In this document: one piece after another, positions 33,774-42,703 of the stretch
Layout: each line of letters starts with the position of its first letter
Numbering within the stretch: position 1 is the first letter of the stretch
From: Ferrimonas sp048263965
GTDB lineage: Bacteria; Pseudomonadota; Gammaproteobacteria; Enterobacterales; Shewanellaceae
Assembly (NCBI RefSeq): GCF_048263965.1
Contig: NZ_JBLXDO010000016.1
Span: 30,927-94,926, forward strand
DNA: 64,000 nucleotides
Direction of reading: 5' to 3'
Program-made: the position numbers and the translations under genes
Notes under the pieces: model-generated
The model's database searches: none
Told to the model about the DNA's origin: nothing
The model's input: only the letters and a program-made list of their open reading frames with translations

Positions 33774-35119
33774 TCAAACCCTTTGCCCTGGTTGCCCTCG
33801 CCAGCCTGACGCTGTCTGGCTGCGCCTCCAATTCGCTGTTCCTGCCCTACCCGGCGCAGATGGGCGAGGTGAAAGCCCAGCTGGACAACGGCAAAGGCCA
33901 GGCACTGAAACCCCTGGAGGCCGGGCTGCAGGGGCAGGACCGGCTGCTGTACGCCCAGGAGGCAGGGCGGGTCGCCCAACTGCAGGGCAACTTCGACGCC
34001 AGCCGCCGCTACTTTGAACAGGCCTTGAGCCAATACGACCAGCGTGACTGGAAGGCCCTGGTCAGCCTGAGCGACCTCAGCAGCCAGGCCGCCGGCGCCA
34101 CCATCTCCGACAACCTGATCCCCTACCGGGGCCAGGCCTATGAGCGGGTGCTGGTTCACCAGTATCAGTCTCTCAACTACCTGCTCAGTGGTGACCTCAC
34201 CGGCGCCACCGTGGAAGCGCGGCGGGCCGATCAGGCCCAGACCCTGGCACTGAGGGCGTACGAGGACAGGGACGAGATAAAGACCCTGCGCAGTGCCGGA
34301 CTCAACCGTGAGCTGGCCAAGCTGGACTCTCTGGGAGGCAACGCCACCAACTCCTTCATCAACAGCTACACCCTGTATCAGAACGCCATTCTGTTTGAAG
34401 CCCAGGGAGAGGACAACGACGCCCTTATCGACCTGCGCAAGGCGCTGCAGGCCTACCCGGACAACAGCCTGCTCGGGGCCGAGTATGTACGCCTCTCCTG
34501 TGAACTGGATATTGACTGCGACGGCGCCCGCCGCCAGTTTGGTGCGCCAGCGGAGATGGCCCCGGGCCAGGGCCGGGTGGTGGTGCTGTTGGAAACCGGC
34601 TATGTGCCGGCCAGGGAGTCGGTCACCATCCCCTTCACCATCGACGGCTACTATCAGCAGGTCTCCCTGCCCACCTACCGGGGCTTGCCTGCACCCAGCT
34701 CAAGGGTCAAGCTGAGCCTGAAGGGATCAGAGTCCTACCAGGGGGAAGCCCAGCTTATCGGTGAGATCGACACCCTGGCGGTGCGGGCCCTGCAGGAGCA
34801 GTATCCCGCCATCGTCCTGCGCCAGGCCCTGAGGGTGGCCGCCAAGGCGGGCACCAATGAGTGGGCGGAAAAGAAGGGCGGTGACGTTGGCGCCATCGCC
34901 ATGCAGATTTTCAATGCCCTGACGGAGCAGGCGGACCGGCGAAGCTGGCTGACCCTGCCCCGCCAGGCGTGGATGTGGCCCAAGGCGGTCACTCCCGGCC
35001 AGTATCAGCTGGCCATCGACGGTACCCCGCAGCCGGTGGAAGTCAAAGCGGGACGAACCACCCTGGTCTGGGCGGTGAAGACCGGCCCGGGGATCCGGAT
35101 GCACTCAGTGATTTTGTAA
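33770..35119 (+). CDS. COG3014-family lipoprotein with TPR-like repeats
   Basis: 449 aa. Signal peptide and lipobox IKPFALVALASLTLSGC-AS predict an outer-membrane lipoprotein. The N-terminal half is helical and TPR-like (RYFEQALSQYDQRDWKALVSL, YLLSGDLTGATVEARRADQAQ). The C-terminal half is beta-rich. This is the family usually annotated COG3014, commonly beside lpoB, hinting at an envelope role. The ATG overlaps the def stop (ATGA), and lpoB follows 14 bp later. Function is unproven. Confidence 0.8.
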   Translation: MIKPFALVALASLTLSGCASNSLFLPYPAQMGEVKAQLDNGKGQALKPLEAGLQGQDRLLYAQEAGRVAQLQGNFDASRRYFEQALSQYDQRDWKALVSLSDLSSQAAGATISDNLIPYRGQAYERVLVHQYQSLNYLLSGDLTGATVEARRADQAQTLALRAYEDRDEIKTLRSAGLNRELAKLDSLGGNATNSFINSYTLYQNAILFEAQGEDNDALIDLRKALQAYPDNSLLGAEYVRLSCELDIDCDGARRQFGAPAEMAPGQGRVVVLLETGYVPARESVTIPFTIDGYYQQVSLPTYRGLPAPSSRVKLSLKGSESYQGEAQLIGEIDTLAVRALQEQYPAIVLRQALRVAAKAGTNEWAEKKGGDVGAIAMQIFNALTEQADRRSWLTLPRQAWMWPKAVTPGQYQLAIDGTPQPVEVKAGRTTLVWAVKTGPGIRMHSVIL

Positions 35120-35133
35120 GAGGAAGACCCAAG

Positions 35134-35727
35134 ATGAAAAGCGTAAAACTGATCGTGGCCATTGCGGCCATCGCCCTGCTCGGCGGCTGTCAGTCCAAGG
35201 TGGAGTACCGGGATGCCACAGAAACCGAAACCGTCACCGTAGATTTTGGCTCTTCGGATCTGCAATCCGTGGCCGCCAAGATGGTGGACTCCATGCTGAC
35301 CACCCCGTCGGTGATCCGACTCACCGGCGACAGCCGCCCCGTGGTGTTCGTTGACAAGATCAAGAACAAAACCTCGGAGCACATCGATACCGAGTCCATC
35401 ACCGACACCATCAGCACCCGACTGCTGCGCAGTGGCCAGTTCCGCTTCGTCGACATGACCAAGGTGGAATCGGTTCGCAAACAGCTGGACTTCCAGAACA
35501 ACGGCGGCCTGGTGAACCCTGCGACCGCCATCCAGTTCGGTCGCCAGATCGGTGCCCAGTACATGCTGTATGGCAACCTCTCCAGCATCGTCAAACAGGA
35601 CGGCTCCACCAAGGATGTCTACTACAAGATGACCATGCGCCTGATGGATCTTGAGAGTGGTCTGATCGAATGGGCGGACGAGAAAGAGATCCGCAAGCAG
35701 AAGAACCGCTCCTTCCTGGGACTCTAA
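35134..35727 (+). CDS. lpoB: Penicillin-binding protein activator LpoB
   Basis: Outer-membrane lipoprotein that activates PBP1b. 197 aa. The lipobox is in IAAIALLGGCQSKV. The globular domain has PVVFVDKIKNKTSEHIDTESI, TTRLLRSGQFRFVD-like strands and GAQYMLYGNLSSIV, as in LpoB. The long disordered linker of E. coli LpoB is nearly absent. AGAGGAAG precedes the ATG at 35134. Confidence 0.9.
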   Translation: MKSVKLIVAIAAIALLGGCQSKVEYRDATETETVTVDFGSSDLQSVAAKMVDSMLTTPSVIRLTGDSRPVVFVDKIKNKTSEHIDTESITDTISTRLLRSGQFRFVDMTKVESVRKQLDFQNNGGLVNPATAIQFGRQIGAQYMLYGNLSSIVKQDGSTKDVYYKMTMRLMDLESGLIEWADEKEIRKQKNRSFLGL

Positions 35728-35748
35728 AACCAGAGCCCCAGTTCAGGT

Positions 35749-35952
35749 TTATTCCGGGGTAAACACCCCGATGATCTGACCGGCGCCTGCCTGCTTCTGG
35801 GCAGGCGCTTCAGCCTGACGCTGCTGATGGCCGCACTCCACGCACTCCATCACCTCCACCCCGTTCTCGGCGAACAGCATGATGCTGTCCATCGCCTGAC
35901 ACTCTGGGCAGCTGGCCCCGGCAATGAACCGCTTCTTACGGGTTGCTTCCAT
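35749..35952 (-). CDS. yheV: YheV family putative zinc-ribbon protein
   Basis: 67 aa. Two CxxC pairs (ASCPECQ and MECVECGHQ) form a likely zinc ribbon, with the family ending IIGVFTPE. The ATG at 35952 gives the usual start MEATRKKRFIAG. It lies beside yheS as in the E. coli neighbourhood. Function unknown. Confidence 0.88.
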   Translation of the reverse strand: MEATRKKRFIAGASCPECQAMDSIMLFAENGVEVMECVECGHQQRQAEAPAQKQAGAGQIIGVFTPE

Positions 35953-36014
35953 GATCAATTTTCTCCTTTGGCCTGTGGTACACTTCGGCCACTTCCTATC
36001 TGAATACCGAATCC

Positions 36015-37916
36015 ATGATAACGCTAAATCAGGTGCAACTCATCCGCGGCGCCAAGCGGCTGCTGGATAACACCTCACTCACCATCTATCCCGGCCACAA
36101 GGTGGCCCTGGTGGGGGCCAACGGCTGTGGCAAGTCCAGCCTGCTGGCCATGCTCACCGGTCAGGTCAGCCCGGATGCGGGGGACCTGAATCTGCCCAAG
36201 GGGTGGCGGATGGCCACCGTGGATCAGGAAACTCCGGCCCTGACGGTCAGTGCCCTGGACTACGTCCTGGACGGTGACCGCCACTTTCGTGCCCTGGAGC
36301 AGGAGCTGGGCCGTGCCCAGGAATCCGGCGAGGGCAAGGCGATCGCCGCCGCCCATGATGCCTTCGAGGCCTATCATGGCTACCAGGTGCCCGCCCGGGC
36401 TGCCGAGCTGCTGGACGGCCTGGGGTTTGATCAGAGCGCCCAGGGGCAATCGGTAAAGAGCTTCTCCGGTGGCTGGCGCATGCGCCTCAACCTGGCCCGG
36501 GCCCTGCTGGTCCCCTCAGACCTGCTGCTGCTGGATGAGCCCACCAACCACCTGGATCTGGACACCCTGATCTGGCTGGAAGGATGGCTCAAGCGCTACC
36601 CGGGCACCCTGATCCTCATCAGCCACGACCGCGACTTTCTGGATCAGGTTGCCGGCGAGGTGGTGCACATCGAGCACCAGAAGCTGAACCACTACAAGGG
36701 CAACTACAGCCAGTTTGAGCGCCAGCGCGCCGAGCAACTGGCCCAGCAACAGGCCCAGTTCGAGAAGCAGCAGCGTCAGCGGGCCCATATGCAATCCTTC
36801 GTGGATCGCTTCCGCTACAAGGCCAGTAAGGCCCGTCAGGCCCAGAGCCGGCTCAAGGCGTTGGAAAAGCTCACCGAACTGGCGCCGCTGCACGCCCAGA
36901 ACAGCTTCAACATAAGCTTTCGCGAGCCCCAGGCCCTGCCCAATCCGCTGATCCAGATGGACCAGGTACAGGGTGGATACGGCGACAAGACGGTGCTGGA
37001 GCAGATCAAACTCAACCTGGTGCCCGGCAGCCGCATCGGCCTGCTGGGGCGCAACGGCGCCGGTAAGTCCACCCTGATCAAACTGCTGGCCGGGGAGCTC
37101 AAGCCCATGAGCGGTGAACTGGCCCCCAATCCGGCCCTGCAGATCGGCTACTTTGCCCAGCATCAGCTGGAGACCCTGCACCCACAGCAGAGCCCGCTGC
37201 AGCACCTGACCCTGATCGCCCCGGACGCCACCGAACAGCAGCTCAGGGACTACCTGGGCGGATACGGCTTCAGCGGCGACAAAGCCAAGGAGCCGGTGGC
37301 CCCCTTCTCCGGCGGGGAGAAAGCGCGTCTGGTGCTGGCCCTACTGATCTGGCAGCGCCCCAACCTGCTGCTGCTGGATGAACCCACCAACCACCTGGAC
37401 CTGGAGCTGAGGGAAGCCCTGACCCTGGCCCTGCAACAGTTCGATGGCGCCATGGTGGTGGTCTCCCACGATCGCCACCTGCTCCGAGCCACCTGCAGTG
37501 AGTTCTATCTGGTGGACGGCGGCCGGGTGAAGGACTTCGAAGGGGACCTGGAGGATTACCACCAGTGGCTGATCCAGCAGGCCCGAACCAGCGAAACCGA
37601 GGAGACGGGCCCCTCCCAGTCAGAACAGAAGCGAAACCGCAAGCGCCTGGAAGCGGAACTTCGCCAAAAGCTGTCCCCCCTCAAAAAAATCGAAACTGAC
37701 ATCGATAAACGGATGTCAAAGTTGCACACTCGTTTGAACACCATTGAAGAGTCCCTGTCAGACAGTCGCCTCTACACGGATGAGTGCAAATCAGAGCTGA
37801 ATGGCCTGCTGATGGAACGAGGCGAACTGCAATCCCAGCTTGAAGAGTTTGAGCTGGAGTGGTTGGATATCCAGGAGCAGATGGAAACCATTCGGGACGC
37901 CGCGAAGGAGCAATAA
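36015..37916 (+). CDS. yheS: ABC-F family ATPase YheS
   Basis: Soluble twin-ATPase of the ABC-F class that acts on ribosomes. 633 aa (E. coli 637). Walker A motifs GANGCGKSS and GRNGAGKST, signature motifs SFSGGWRMRL and PFSGGEKARL, and two LLLDEPTNHLDL Walker B stretches. The inter-domain P-site tRNA interaction linker lies around residues 240-300. The C-terminal tail is a coiled coil (LKKIETDIDKRMSKLHTRLN). No membrane segments, so not a transporter. Confidence 0.96.
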   Translation: MITLNQVQLIRGAKRLLDNTSLTIYPGHKVALVGANGCGKSSLLAMLTGQVSPDAGDLNLPKGWRMATVDQETPALTVSALDYVLDGDRHFRALEQELGRAQESGEGKAIAAAHDAFEAYHGYQVPARAAELLDGLGFDQSAQGQSVKSFSGGWRMRLNLARALLVPSDLLLLDEPTNHLDLDTLIWLEGWLKRYPGTLILISHDRDFLDQVAGEVVHIEHQKLNHYKGNYSQFERQRAEQLAQQQAQFEKQQRQRAHMQSFVDRFRYKASKARQAQSRLKALEKLTELAPLHAQNSFNISFREPQALPNPLIQMDQVQGGYGDKTVLEQIKLNLVPGSRIGLLGRNGAGKSTLIKLLAGELKPMSGELAPNPALQIGYFAQHQLETLHPQQSPLQHLTLIAPDATEQQLRDYLGGYGFSGDKAKEPVAPFSGGEKARLVLALLIWQRPNLLLLDEPTNHLDLELREALTLALQQFDGAMVVVSHDRHLLRATCSEFYLVDGGRVKDFEGDLEDYHQWLIQQARTSETEETGPSQSEQKRNRKRLEAELRQKLSPLKKIETDIDKRMSKLHTRLNTIEESLSDSRLYTDECKSELNGLLMERGELQSQLEEFELEWLDIQEQMETIRDAAKEQ

Positions 37917-37919
37917 AAG

Positions 37920-38420
37920 ATGATCAGTCACGAGAACCTGTGGCAGTTCGGCGACAAAATCTGGCAACAGGAACAAGCCCGCCAGATCTGTTTGCTGATG
38001 CAGGATCAGTACCGCATCGACCCCAACCTGCTGCTATTGGCCATCCTGATGGAGCATGAGCATATGTTCCTGGATGGCGCGCGCTTTACCACGCTGCGCA
38101 AGGCCAAGGACGAGTGGGAAGATCGCATGGTTGGCCCCTATCGCCAGCTGCGTAAGCTGGCCAAAACCAGCCTGCCGGAAGACAGCTATCGCCAGATGCT
38201 GGAGGTGGAACTGGTGATGGAGAAGCGCAGCCAGCGACTGATGGTCAAAGCCCTGCAACACCTCAAGGTGGAGCAGGAGGGAGACAACCTCACCGCTTGC
38301 CTGCAGGCCCACGATCTCAATCCCGGGGACCTGCCCTCTGAGCTTCTGGGTCAATTGTCGGAACTGTTCGACCTGGCCAGCCAGATGATCAACCAGCCCC
38401 AGTTGCGGGCGGTGCAGTAA
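37920..38420 (+). CDS. TIGR02444/DUF2390 family protein
   Basis: A 166-aa all-helical soluble protein starting three bases after yheS. NLWQFGDKIWQQEQARQICLLMQ and NLLLLAILMEHE match the TIGR02444 family (DUF2390), usually found beside yheS in gammaproteobacteria. Function unknown. A terminator follows. Confidence 0.85.
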   Translation: MISHENLWQFGDKIWQQEQARQICLLMQDQYRIDPNLLLLAILMEHEHMFLDGARFTTLRKAKDEWEDRMVGPYRQLRKLAKTSLPEDSYRQMLEVELVMEKRSQRLMVKALQHLKVEQEGDNLTACLQAHDLNPGDLPSELLGQLSELFDLASQMINQPQLRAVQ

Positions 38421-38439
38421 CCCAGGACCACAGAGTCAC

Positions 38440-38468
38440 AAAGGGCCCCTTGGGGCCCTTTCTCTTTC
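38440..38468 (+). terminator. Intrinsic terminator after the TIGR02444 gene
   Basis: AAAGGGCCCC-TT-GGGGCCCTTT followed by CTCTTTC. The loop is tight and the T-run is interrupted, so efficiency may be moderate. Confidence 0.65.
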
Positions 38469-38524
38469 CCTTTCCCCAAAGGGAGAAGTTCCGCTACTCT
38501 AAATCCTCATACCCACGGACATTG

Positions 38525-39496
38525 ATGACACGGATGACGACCCGCTTTGCCCCCAGCCGTTGGTGGCGCAACCCCCACCTGCAGACCATCTGGCCATTGA
38601 TGGTCAAACCCGCCGCCCTGCCCCTGCTTCGGGAGACGTTTTCTCTCAGCGATGGCGATCACCTGCAACTGGACTGGCTGAATCCGGAAGGGGACGGGCC
38701 CCTCTACCTGCTGCTCCACGGCCTGGAGGGCGGCTCCGACTCCCACTATGTCAGGCGGATGCTGCATCGCTTGAATCAGCAGGGGGCGACCGCGGTGGTG
38801 ATGCATCAGCGCAGTTGCGGCGGCGAGATGAATGCCCTGCCCCGGACCTACCACAGCGGCGAAACCGCCGACCTGGGGCAAATGCTCACCCAGCTGACCC
38901 AACGCTTTCCCGACCGGCCCATATTGGCCATCGGCTACTCTCTGGGGGGCAACGTGCTGTGCAAATACCTGGGTGAGCAGGGTGACAACAGCCTGATTCA
39001 CCGCGGCGTGGCGGTCTCACCTCCCCTGGACCTCTTCGCCTGTGCCCGGCGTATGGAGCAGGGCTTCTCCCGGGTCTATCAGCGCCATCTGCTGACCCGA
39101 CTGAGAGACAAGATCCATCAGAAGCTGGCCGGTCCCCACGCCGGGGCCATGCCCGTGGGGCCAGGGGAATGTAAAAAGCTCAACACCTTTTACCAGTTTG
39201 ACCACAGGGTCACCGCGCCTCTGCACGGCTTCGATGGTGCCGATGACTACTACCGGCGTGCCAGCGGCAAACAATTTCTCAAGGGGGTGCGCCGCCCCCT
39301 GCTGGTGCTGCACGCCGCCGATGACCCCTTCATGACCCAGGCGGTGATCCCTGCCCCCCATGAACTGGCTCACAGCGTCACCCTGGAGCTCTGTCCCTAC
39401 GGCGGCCACGTGGGCTTTATCAGTGGCGGTCCCCTGTGGCGACCGGCCTTCTACCTGGAACCCCGGGCGATCAACTTCCTGAACGAATCCTTATAA
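38525..39496 (+). CDS. yheT: Alpha/beta hydrolase YheT
   Basis: 323-aa hydrolase of the AB-hydrolase/UPF0017 family. Start TTRFAPSRWWRNPHLQTIWP is the family hallmark. The oxyanion/HG motif is LLLHGLEGGSDSHY, the nucleophile elbow GYSLGGN, and the later Asp and His are in HAADDPFM and YGGHVGF. Substrate unknown. The ATG at 38525 follows shortly after a terminator; MTTRF at 38534 is an alternative. Confidence 0.92.
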   Translation: MTRMTTRFAPSRWWRNPHLQTIWPLMVKPAALPLLRETFSLSDGDHLQLDWLNPEGDGPLYLLLHGLEGGSDSHYVRRMLHRLNQQGATAVVMHQRSCGGEMNALPRTYHSGETADLGQMLTQLTQRFPDRPILAIGYSLGGNVLCKYLGEQGDNSLIHRGVAVSPPLDLFACARRMEQGFSRVYQRHLLTRLRDKIHQKLAGPHAGAMPVGPGECKKLNTFYQFDHRVTAPLHGFDGADDYYRRASGKQFLKGVRRPLLVLHAADDPFMTQAVIPAPHELAHSVTLELCPYGGHVGFISGGPLWRPAFYLEPRAINFLNESL

Positions 39497-39557
39497 ATCC
39501 GGCACTTTGCCCAAGCGCCTCCTACACTAAAACTCAGAGAGTGTGTGGGAGGTGGAG

Positions 39558-40505
39558 ATGAAAGTTGTCTGGTTCCTCGTGGGGTTGATGCTGGCGGCGG
39601 CCCCGGCTTATGGCCGTTACTGGGCCGACGGCCCGATGATGGTGCGCTCCCAAGCGCCCCTGAAATCCCTGGTTCTGAGCCCCATCTTCCGCCCCGCCCG
39701 CTACACCCAGGGCGACCTCATCGCCGACGCCGCCATCTACGCCGCCAGCATCTGGGCCGTCGACGAAGAGTATGTGATGGACTACTACACCATCCAGTAT
39801 CGTTTCAGCCTGCAGTGGAGTCCGTCGGATCGCTGGCAACTGGGCGCCTCCATCGCCAGCCACACCACAGACGACGCCCACCTGGACCAACTGAGCCTCT
39901 CCTTCCACAAGCTGTTTGGCATCGACCAGAATGGCCGCGCCGAAGTCCCCAAACATCGCAGCTACCTGGAGATCCCCAAGGCGGATCTACTTATCGAGGA
40001 CTTCAGCGGCCATGCCATCGGCCGCCAGTTGGAGCTCTCTGTGGGTTACTCCCTCTACCGCCACCAGCGTCATGACCTCAGCACCACACTAGTGCTGGCC
40101 TATGAGGATGACACCAATCCTCGTAGCGGCGGTGGTTGGGACGGCAGTGTCCAGCTGGATTACCAGTACGCCTGGCGCAGTAATACCGCCTACCTGATGG
40201 GCGCCATGGCCTGGACCGACGGTGACGCCCTGTTCGGCTTCGAACTGGAGACCTCGAGCTGGCACTGGGGCTTGGGCTACCGCCGCCAGTTCGCCGACCG
40301 CCATCAGGTACTACTGGAGTACAACGCCGCCGAAGGCATACTGCCGGACCTGGGCCAGTTCGCCAAACCGGTCCACGAGATCAACCTGGGCTACCGTTAC
40401 CAGGTTCGCAATCTGGCCCTGGAAGGGGTTATCATGCAAAACTTCAAATACCCGGACAACAGCGCCGATGTGGCTCTGGTGGCCAAGATCCGATATAAGT
40501 TCTGA
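39558..40505 (+). CDS. DUF3187 family outer-membrane-type protein
   Basis: 315 aa with a signal peptide (VVWFLVGLMLAAAPAYG). The mature protein has alternating beta strands ending in KIRYKF, an aromatic C-terminus typical of outer-membrane barrels. It matches DUF3187 by overall pattern. GGAGGTGGAG precedes the ATG at 39558. It stands between yheT and yheU. Function unknown; a small barrel or porin-like role is inferred only. Confidence 0.72.
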   Translation: MKVVWFLVGLMLAAAPAYGRYWADGPMMVRSQAPLKSLVLSPIFRPARYTQGDLIADAAIYAASIWAVDEEYVMDYYTIQYRFSLQWSPSDRWQLGASIASHTTDDAHLDQLSLSFHKLFGIDQNGRAEVPKHRSYLEIPKADLLIEDFSGHAIGRQLELSVGYSLYRHQRHDLSTTLVLAYEDDTNPRSGGGWDGSVQLDYQYAWRSNTAYLMGAMAWTDGDALFGFELETSSWHWGLGYRRQFADRHQVLLEYNAAEGILPDLGQFAKPVHEINLGYRYQVRNLALEGVIMQNFKYPDNSADVALVAKIRYKF

Positions 40506-40507
40506 CC

Positions 40508-40759
40508 ATGCTGATCCCCTATGACAAATTGAAACAGAGCCTCTCGGGTGAGGCCCTGACCAACCTGATGCGTGAGTTCCTGCTGCAGCAGATCACCGAT
40601 CAGGGATTCGACCAGACCGACAGCCAGGCCCTGTCCCAGGCGCTGCCCCAGGTAGAGGCAGCCCTGAAGCGGGGCGAACTGGTGGTGGAGTTCAGCGAAG
40701 AGGAGGAATCGGTGGCGATCCGTCCGGCGGACCAGGTGACCGCCAGCGCCTTCGATTGA
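40508..40759 (+). CDS. yheU: YheU family protein
   Basis: 83 aa. LIPYDKLKQSLSGEALTNLMREFLL is the YheU signature. The C-terminal tail is about ten residues longer than in E. coli (72 aa). It starts two bases after the DUF3187 stop. Function unknown. Confidence 0.9.
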   Translation: MLIPYDKLKQSLSGEALTNLMREFLLQQITDQGFDQTDSQALSQALPQVEAALKRGELVVEFSEEEESVAIRPADQVTASAFD

Positions 40760-40767
40760 CCCGGCTC

Positions 40768-40797
40768 TTGACCCGGCGGGGGCAACACTTTTATAAC
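40768..40797 (+). promoter_or_regulatory. Candidate prkB promoter
   Basis: TTGACC (40768-40773), an 18-base spacer and TATAAC (40792-40797), 33 bases before the prkB start. Confidence 0.6.
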
Positions 40798-40829
40798 AAA
40801 AGACCAATTACAGGGAAGGGCCAAAGGAT

Positions 40830-41744
40830 ATGTCAGCCAAGCACCCCATCATCGCGGTTACCGGCAGCAGTGGCGCCGGCACCACCACCACCACCAAAGC
40901 CTTTAAACACATCTTTCGCCAGCTGGGCGTGACGGCGGCGCTGGTGGAGGGGGACAGCTTCCACCGCTACACCAGGGCGGAGATGGAACTGGCGATCCGT
41001 AAAGCCAGGGAAGACAACAAGAGCATCAGCTACTTCGGCCCCGAGGCCAACGACTTCCCTGCCCTGGGAAACCTGTTCGAGACCTATGGCCAGTCCGGAC
41101 AGGGCCAGGTAAGGCAATACCTGCACACCTTCGATGAGGCGGTGCCCTTCAACCAGATGCCCGGCACCTTCACCCCCTATCAGCCTCTGGAAGCGGACAC
41201 CGATCTGCTCTACTACGAAGGGCTGCACGGCGGGGTGGTGACCGATGAGGTGAACGTGGCCAAGAAGGTGGACCTGCTGATCGGCATGGTGCCCATCGTC
41301 AACCTGGAGTGGATTCAGAAGATCATCCGTGACACTGGCGACCGGGGCCACAGCAGGGAAAAGGTGATGGGCAGCATCGTCCGCTCCATGGACGACTATG
41401 TGAATCACATGACCCCGCAGTTCTCCCGCACCCACATCAACTTCCAGAGGGTTCCCACGGTGGATACCTCCAACCCCTTCAGTGCCAAGGATATTCCCAG
41501 CGACGACGAAAGTTTCGTGGTGATCCGCTTCCGGGGTGTAAAAGACGTGGATTTCTCCTACTATCTGCAGATGATTCAAGGTAGTTTTATGTCCAGAATC
41601 AACACTCTGGTGGTGCCGGGCGGCAAAATGGGCCTGGCCATGGAGCTGATTCTGACGCCGGTGATCAAAAAATTGATACAGCAGCGTAAACAAACCCTGA
41701 TCAAGGAACAATTCGAACAGGGGAATAATGGAGAGCTGAGCTAA
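40830..41744 (+). CDS. prkB: Phosphoribulokinase-family protein PrkB
   Basis: 304 aa. The P-loop GSSGAGTTTTT and the Asp/His-rich VEGDSFHRYTRAEME match the PRK/uridine kinase fold. It is the heterotrophic PrkB whose substrate is uncertain; no RuBisCO genes are near. It is found beside yheU and crp as in E. coli. Confidence 0.92.
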   Translation: MSAKHPIIAVTGSSGAGTTTTTKAFKHIFRQLGVTAALVEGDSFHRYTRAEMELAIRKAREDNKSISYFGPEANDFPALGNLFETYGQSGQGQVRQYLHTFDEAVPFNQMPGTFTPYQPLEADTDLLYYEGLHGGVVTDEVNVAKKVDLLIGMVPIVNLEWIQKIIRDTGDRGHSREKVMGSIVRSMDDYVNHMTPQFSRTHINFQRVPTVDTSNPFSAKDIPSDDESFVVIRFRGVKDVDFSYYLQMIQGSFMSRINTLVVPGGKMGLAMELILTPVIKKLIQQRKQTLIKEQFEQGNNGELS

Positions 41745-41955
41745 CCTGAAATAACACAGGATCCAGTCAACAGTAATTTTGTTTGACCAAATTGGGTCTT
41801 TTCGGGCAGATCATCTTCTTAATCCGAGCTTTTTTTTCAGCGGATATAAAAAACTTGGATCAAGGTCATAGTGCTTTGGGCTAGACCTATTTAACATTTG
41901 AACCTAGAATTCTGAGTTGTTTATCTTTTCCTTACCAAACTGAGGGACAGCACTT
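41745..41955. other. prkB-crp intergenic region
   Basis: A 211-bp AT-richer region with no gene. In E. coli the divergent yhfA lies here; it is absent. It should contain the crp promoter, but I saw no exact TGTGAN6TCACA autoregulatory site. Confidence 0.6.
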
Positions 41956-42591
41956 ATGGCGCTAATCGGCAAGCCAAAACCGGATCCAACTCTAGAGTGG
42001 TTCCTCTCCCATTGCCACATCCACAAGTATCCTGCCAAGAGCACTCTGATCCACGCCGGTGAAGAGTCCGATACCCTGTACTACATCGTTAAGGGTTCCG
42101 TCGCGGTACTGATCAAGGATGAAGAGGGCAAGGAGATGATCCTGTCCTACCTGAATCAGGGTGACTTCATTGGAGAGCTGGGCCTGTTCGAAGAGCAGCC
42201 TGAGCGGACCGCATGGGTTCGTGCCAAGTCTCCTTGTGAAATCGCCGAGATCTCCTACAAGAAATTCCGCCAGTTGATCCAGGTAAACCCTGACATTCTG
42301 ATGAAGCTGTCCGCTCAGATGGCCAACCGCCTGCAAAACACCTCTCAGAAGGTGGGCGACCTGGCCTTCCTGGATGTGGCTGGCCGCATCGCCCAGACTC
42401 TGCTGAGCCTGGCCCGTCAGCCCGATGCCATGACTCACCCAGATGGCATGCAGATCAAGATCACCCGTCAGGAGATCGGTCAGATTGTTGGCTGTTCCCG
42501 TGAGACTGTGGGCCGCATCCTGAAGATGCTGGAAGAGCAAAACCTGATCCAGGCGCACGGTAAGACCATCGTGGTCTACGGCACCCGTTAA
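41956..42591 (+). CDS. crp: cAMP receptor protein Crp
   Basis: Global regulator. 211 aa (E. coli 210). The cAMP pocket residues are in IGELGLFEEQPERTAWVRA. The HTH recognition helix is CSRETVGRILKMLE with the conserved Arg/Glu/Arg set that contacts DNA. In Shewanella relatives Crp controls anaerobic respiration, so nrfA and the cytochrome lipoprotein are possible targets. Confidence 0.98.
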   Translation: MALIGKPKPDPTLEWFLSHCHIHKYPAKSTLIHAGEESDTLYYIVKGSVAVLIKDEEGKEMILSYLNQGDFIGELGLFEEQPERTAWVRAKSPCEIAEISYKKFRQLIQVNPDILMKLSAQMANRLQNTSQKVGDLAFLDVAGRIAQTLLSLARQPDAMTHPDGMQIKITRQEIGQIVGCSRETVGRILKMLEEQNLIQAHGKTIVVYGTR

Positions 42592-42609
42592 GGACATAGC
42601 TCAGAATCG

Positions 42610-42637
42610 AAAAACCCCGCCAATGCGGGGTTTTTTA
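42610..42637 (+). terminator. Intrinsic terminator of crp
   Basis: AAAACCCCGC-CAAT-GCGGGGTTTTTT. Confidence 0.92.
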
Positions 42638-42654
42638 ATGGCTGAGAGTTGAGA

Positions 42655-42684
42655 AATAAAAAAGGGCGCCTGGGCGCCCTTTTC
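42655..42684 (-). terminator. Intrinsic terminator of the ast operon
   Basis: Minus strand AAAAGGGCGCC-CA-GGCGCCCTTTT followed by TTATTTC, 20 bases after the DUF1338 stop. Confidence 0.88.
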
Positions 42685-42703
42685 TCGTACCCAGCCTCGC
42701 CAG

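Noticed and set aside
40830..41744. PrkB as evidence for a Calvin cycle
   Set aside because: This is the heterotrophic PrkB lineage beside yheU and crp; no RuBisCO or other Calvin genes are near.
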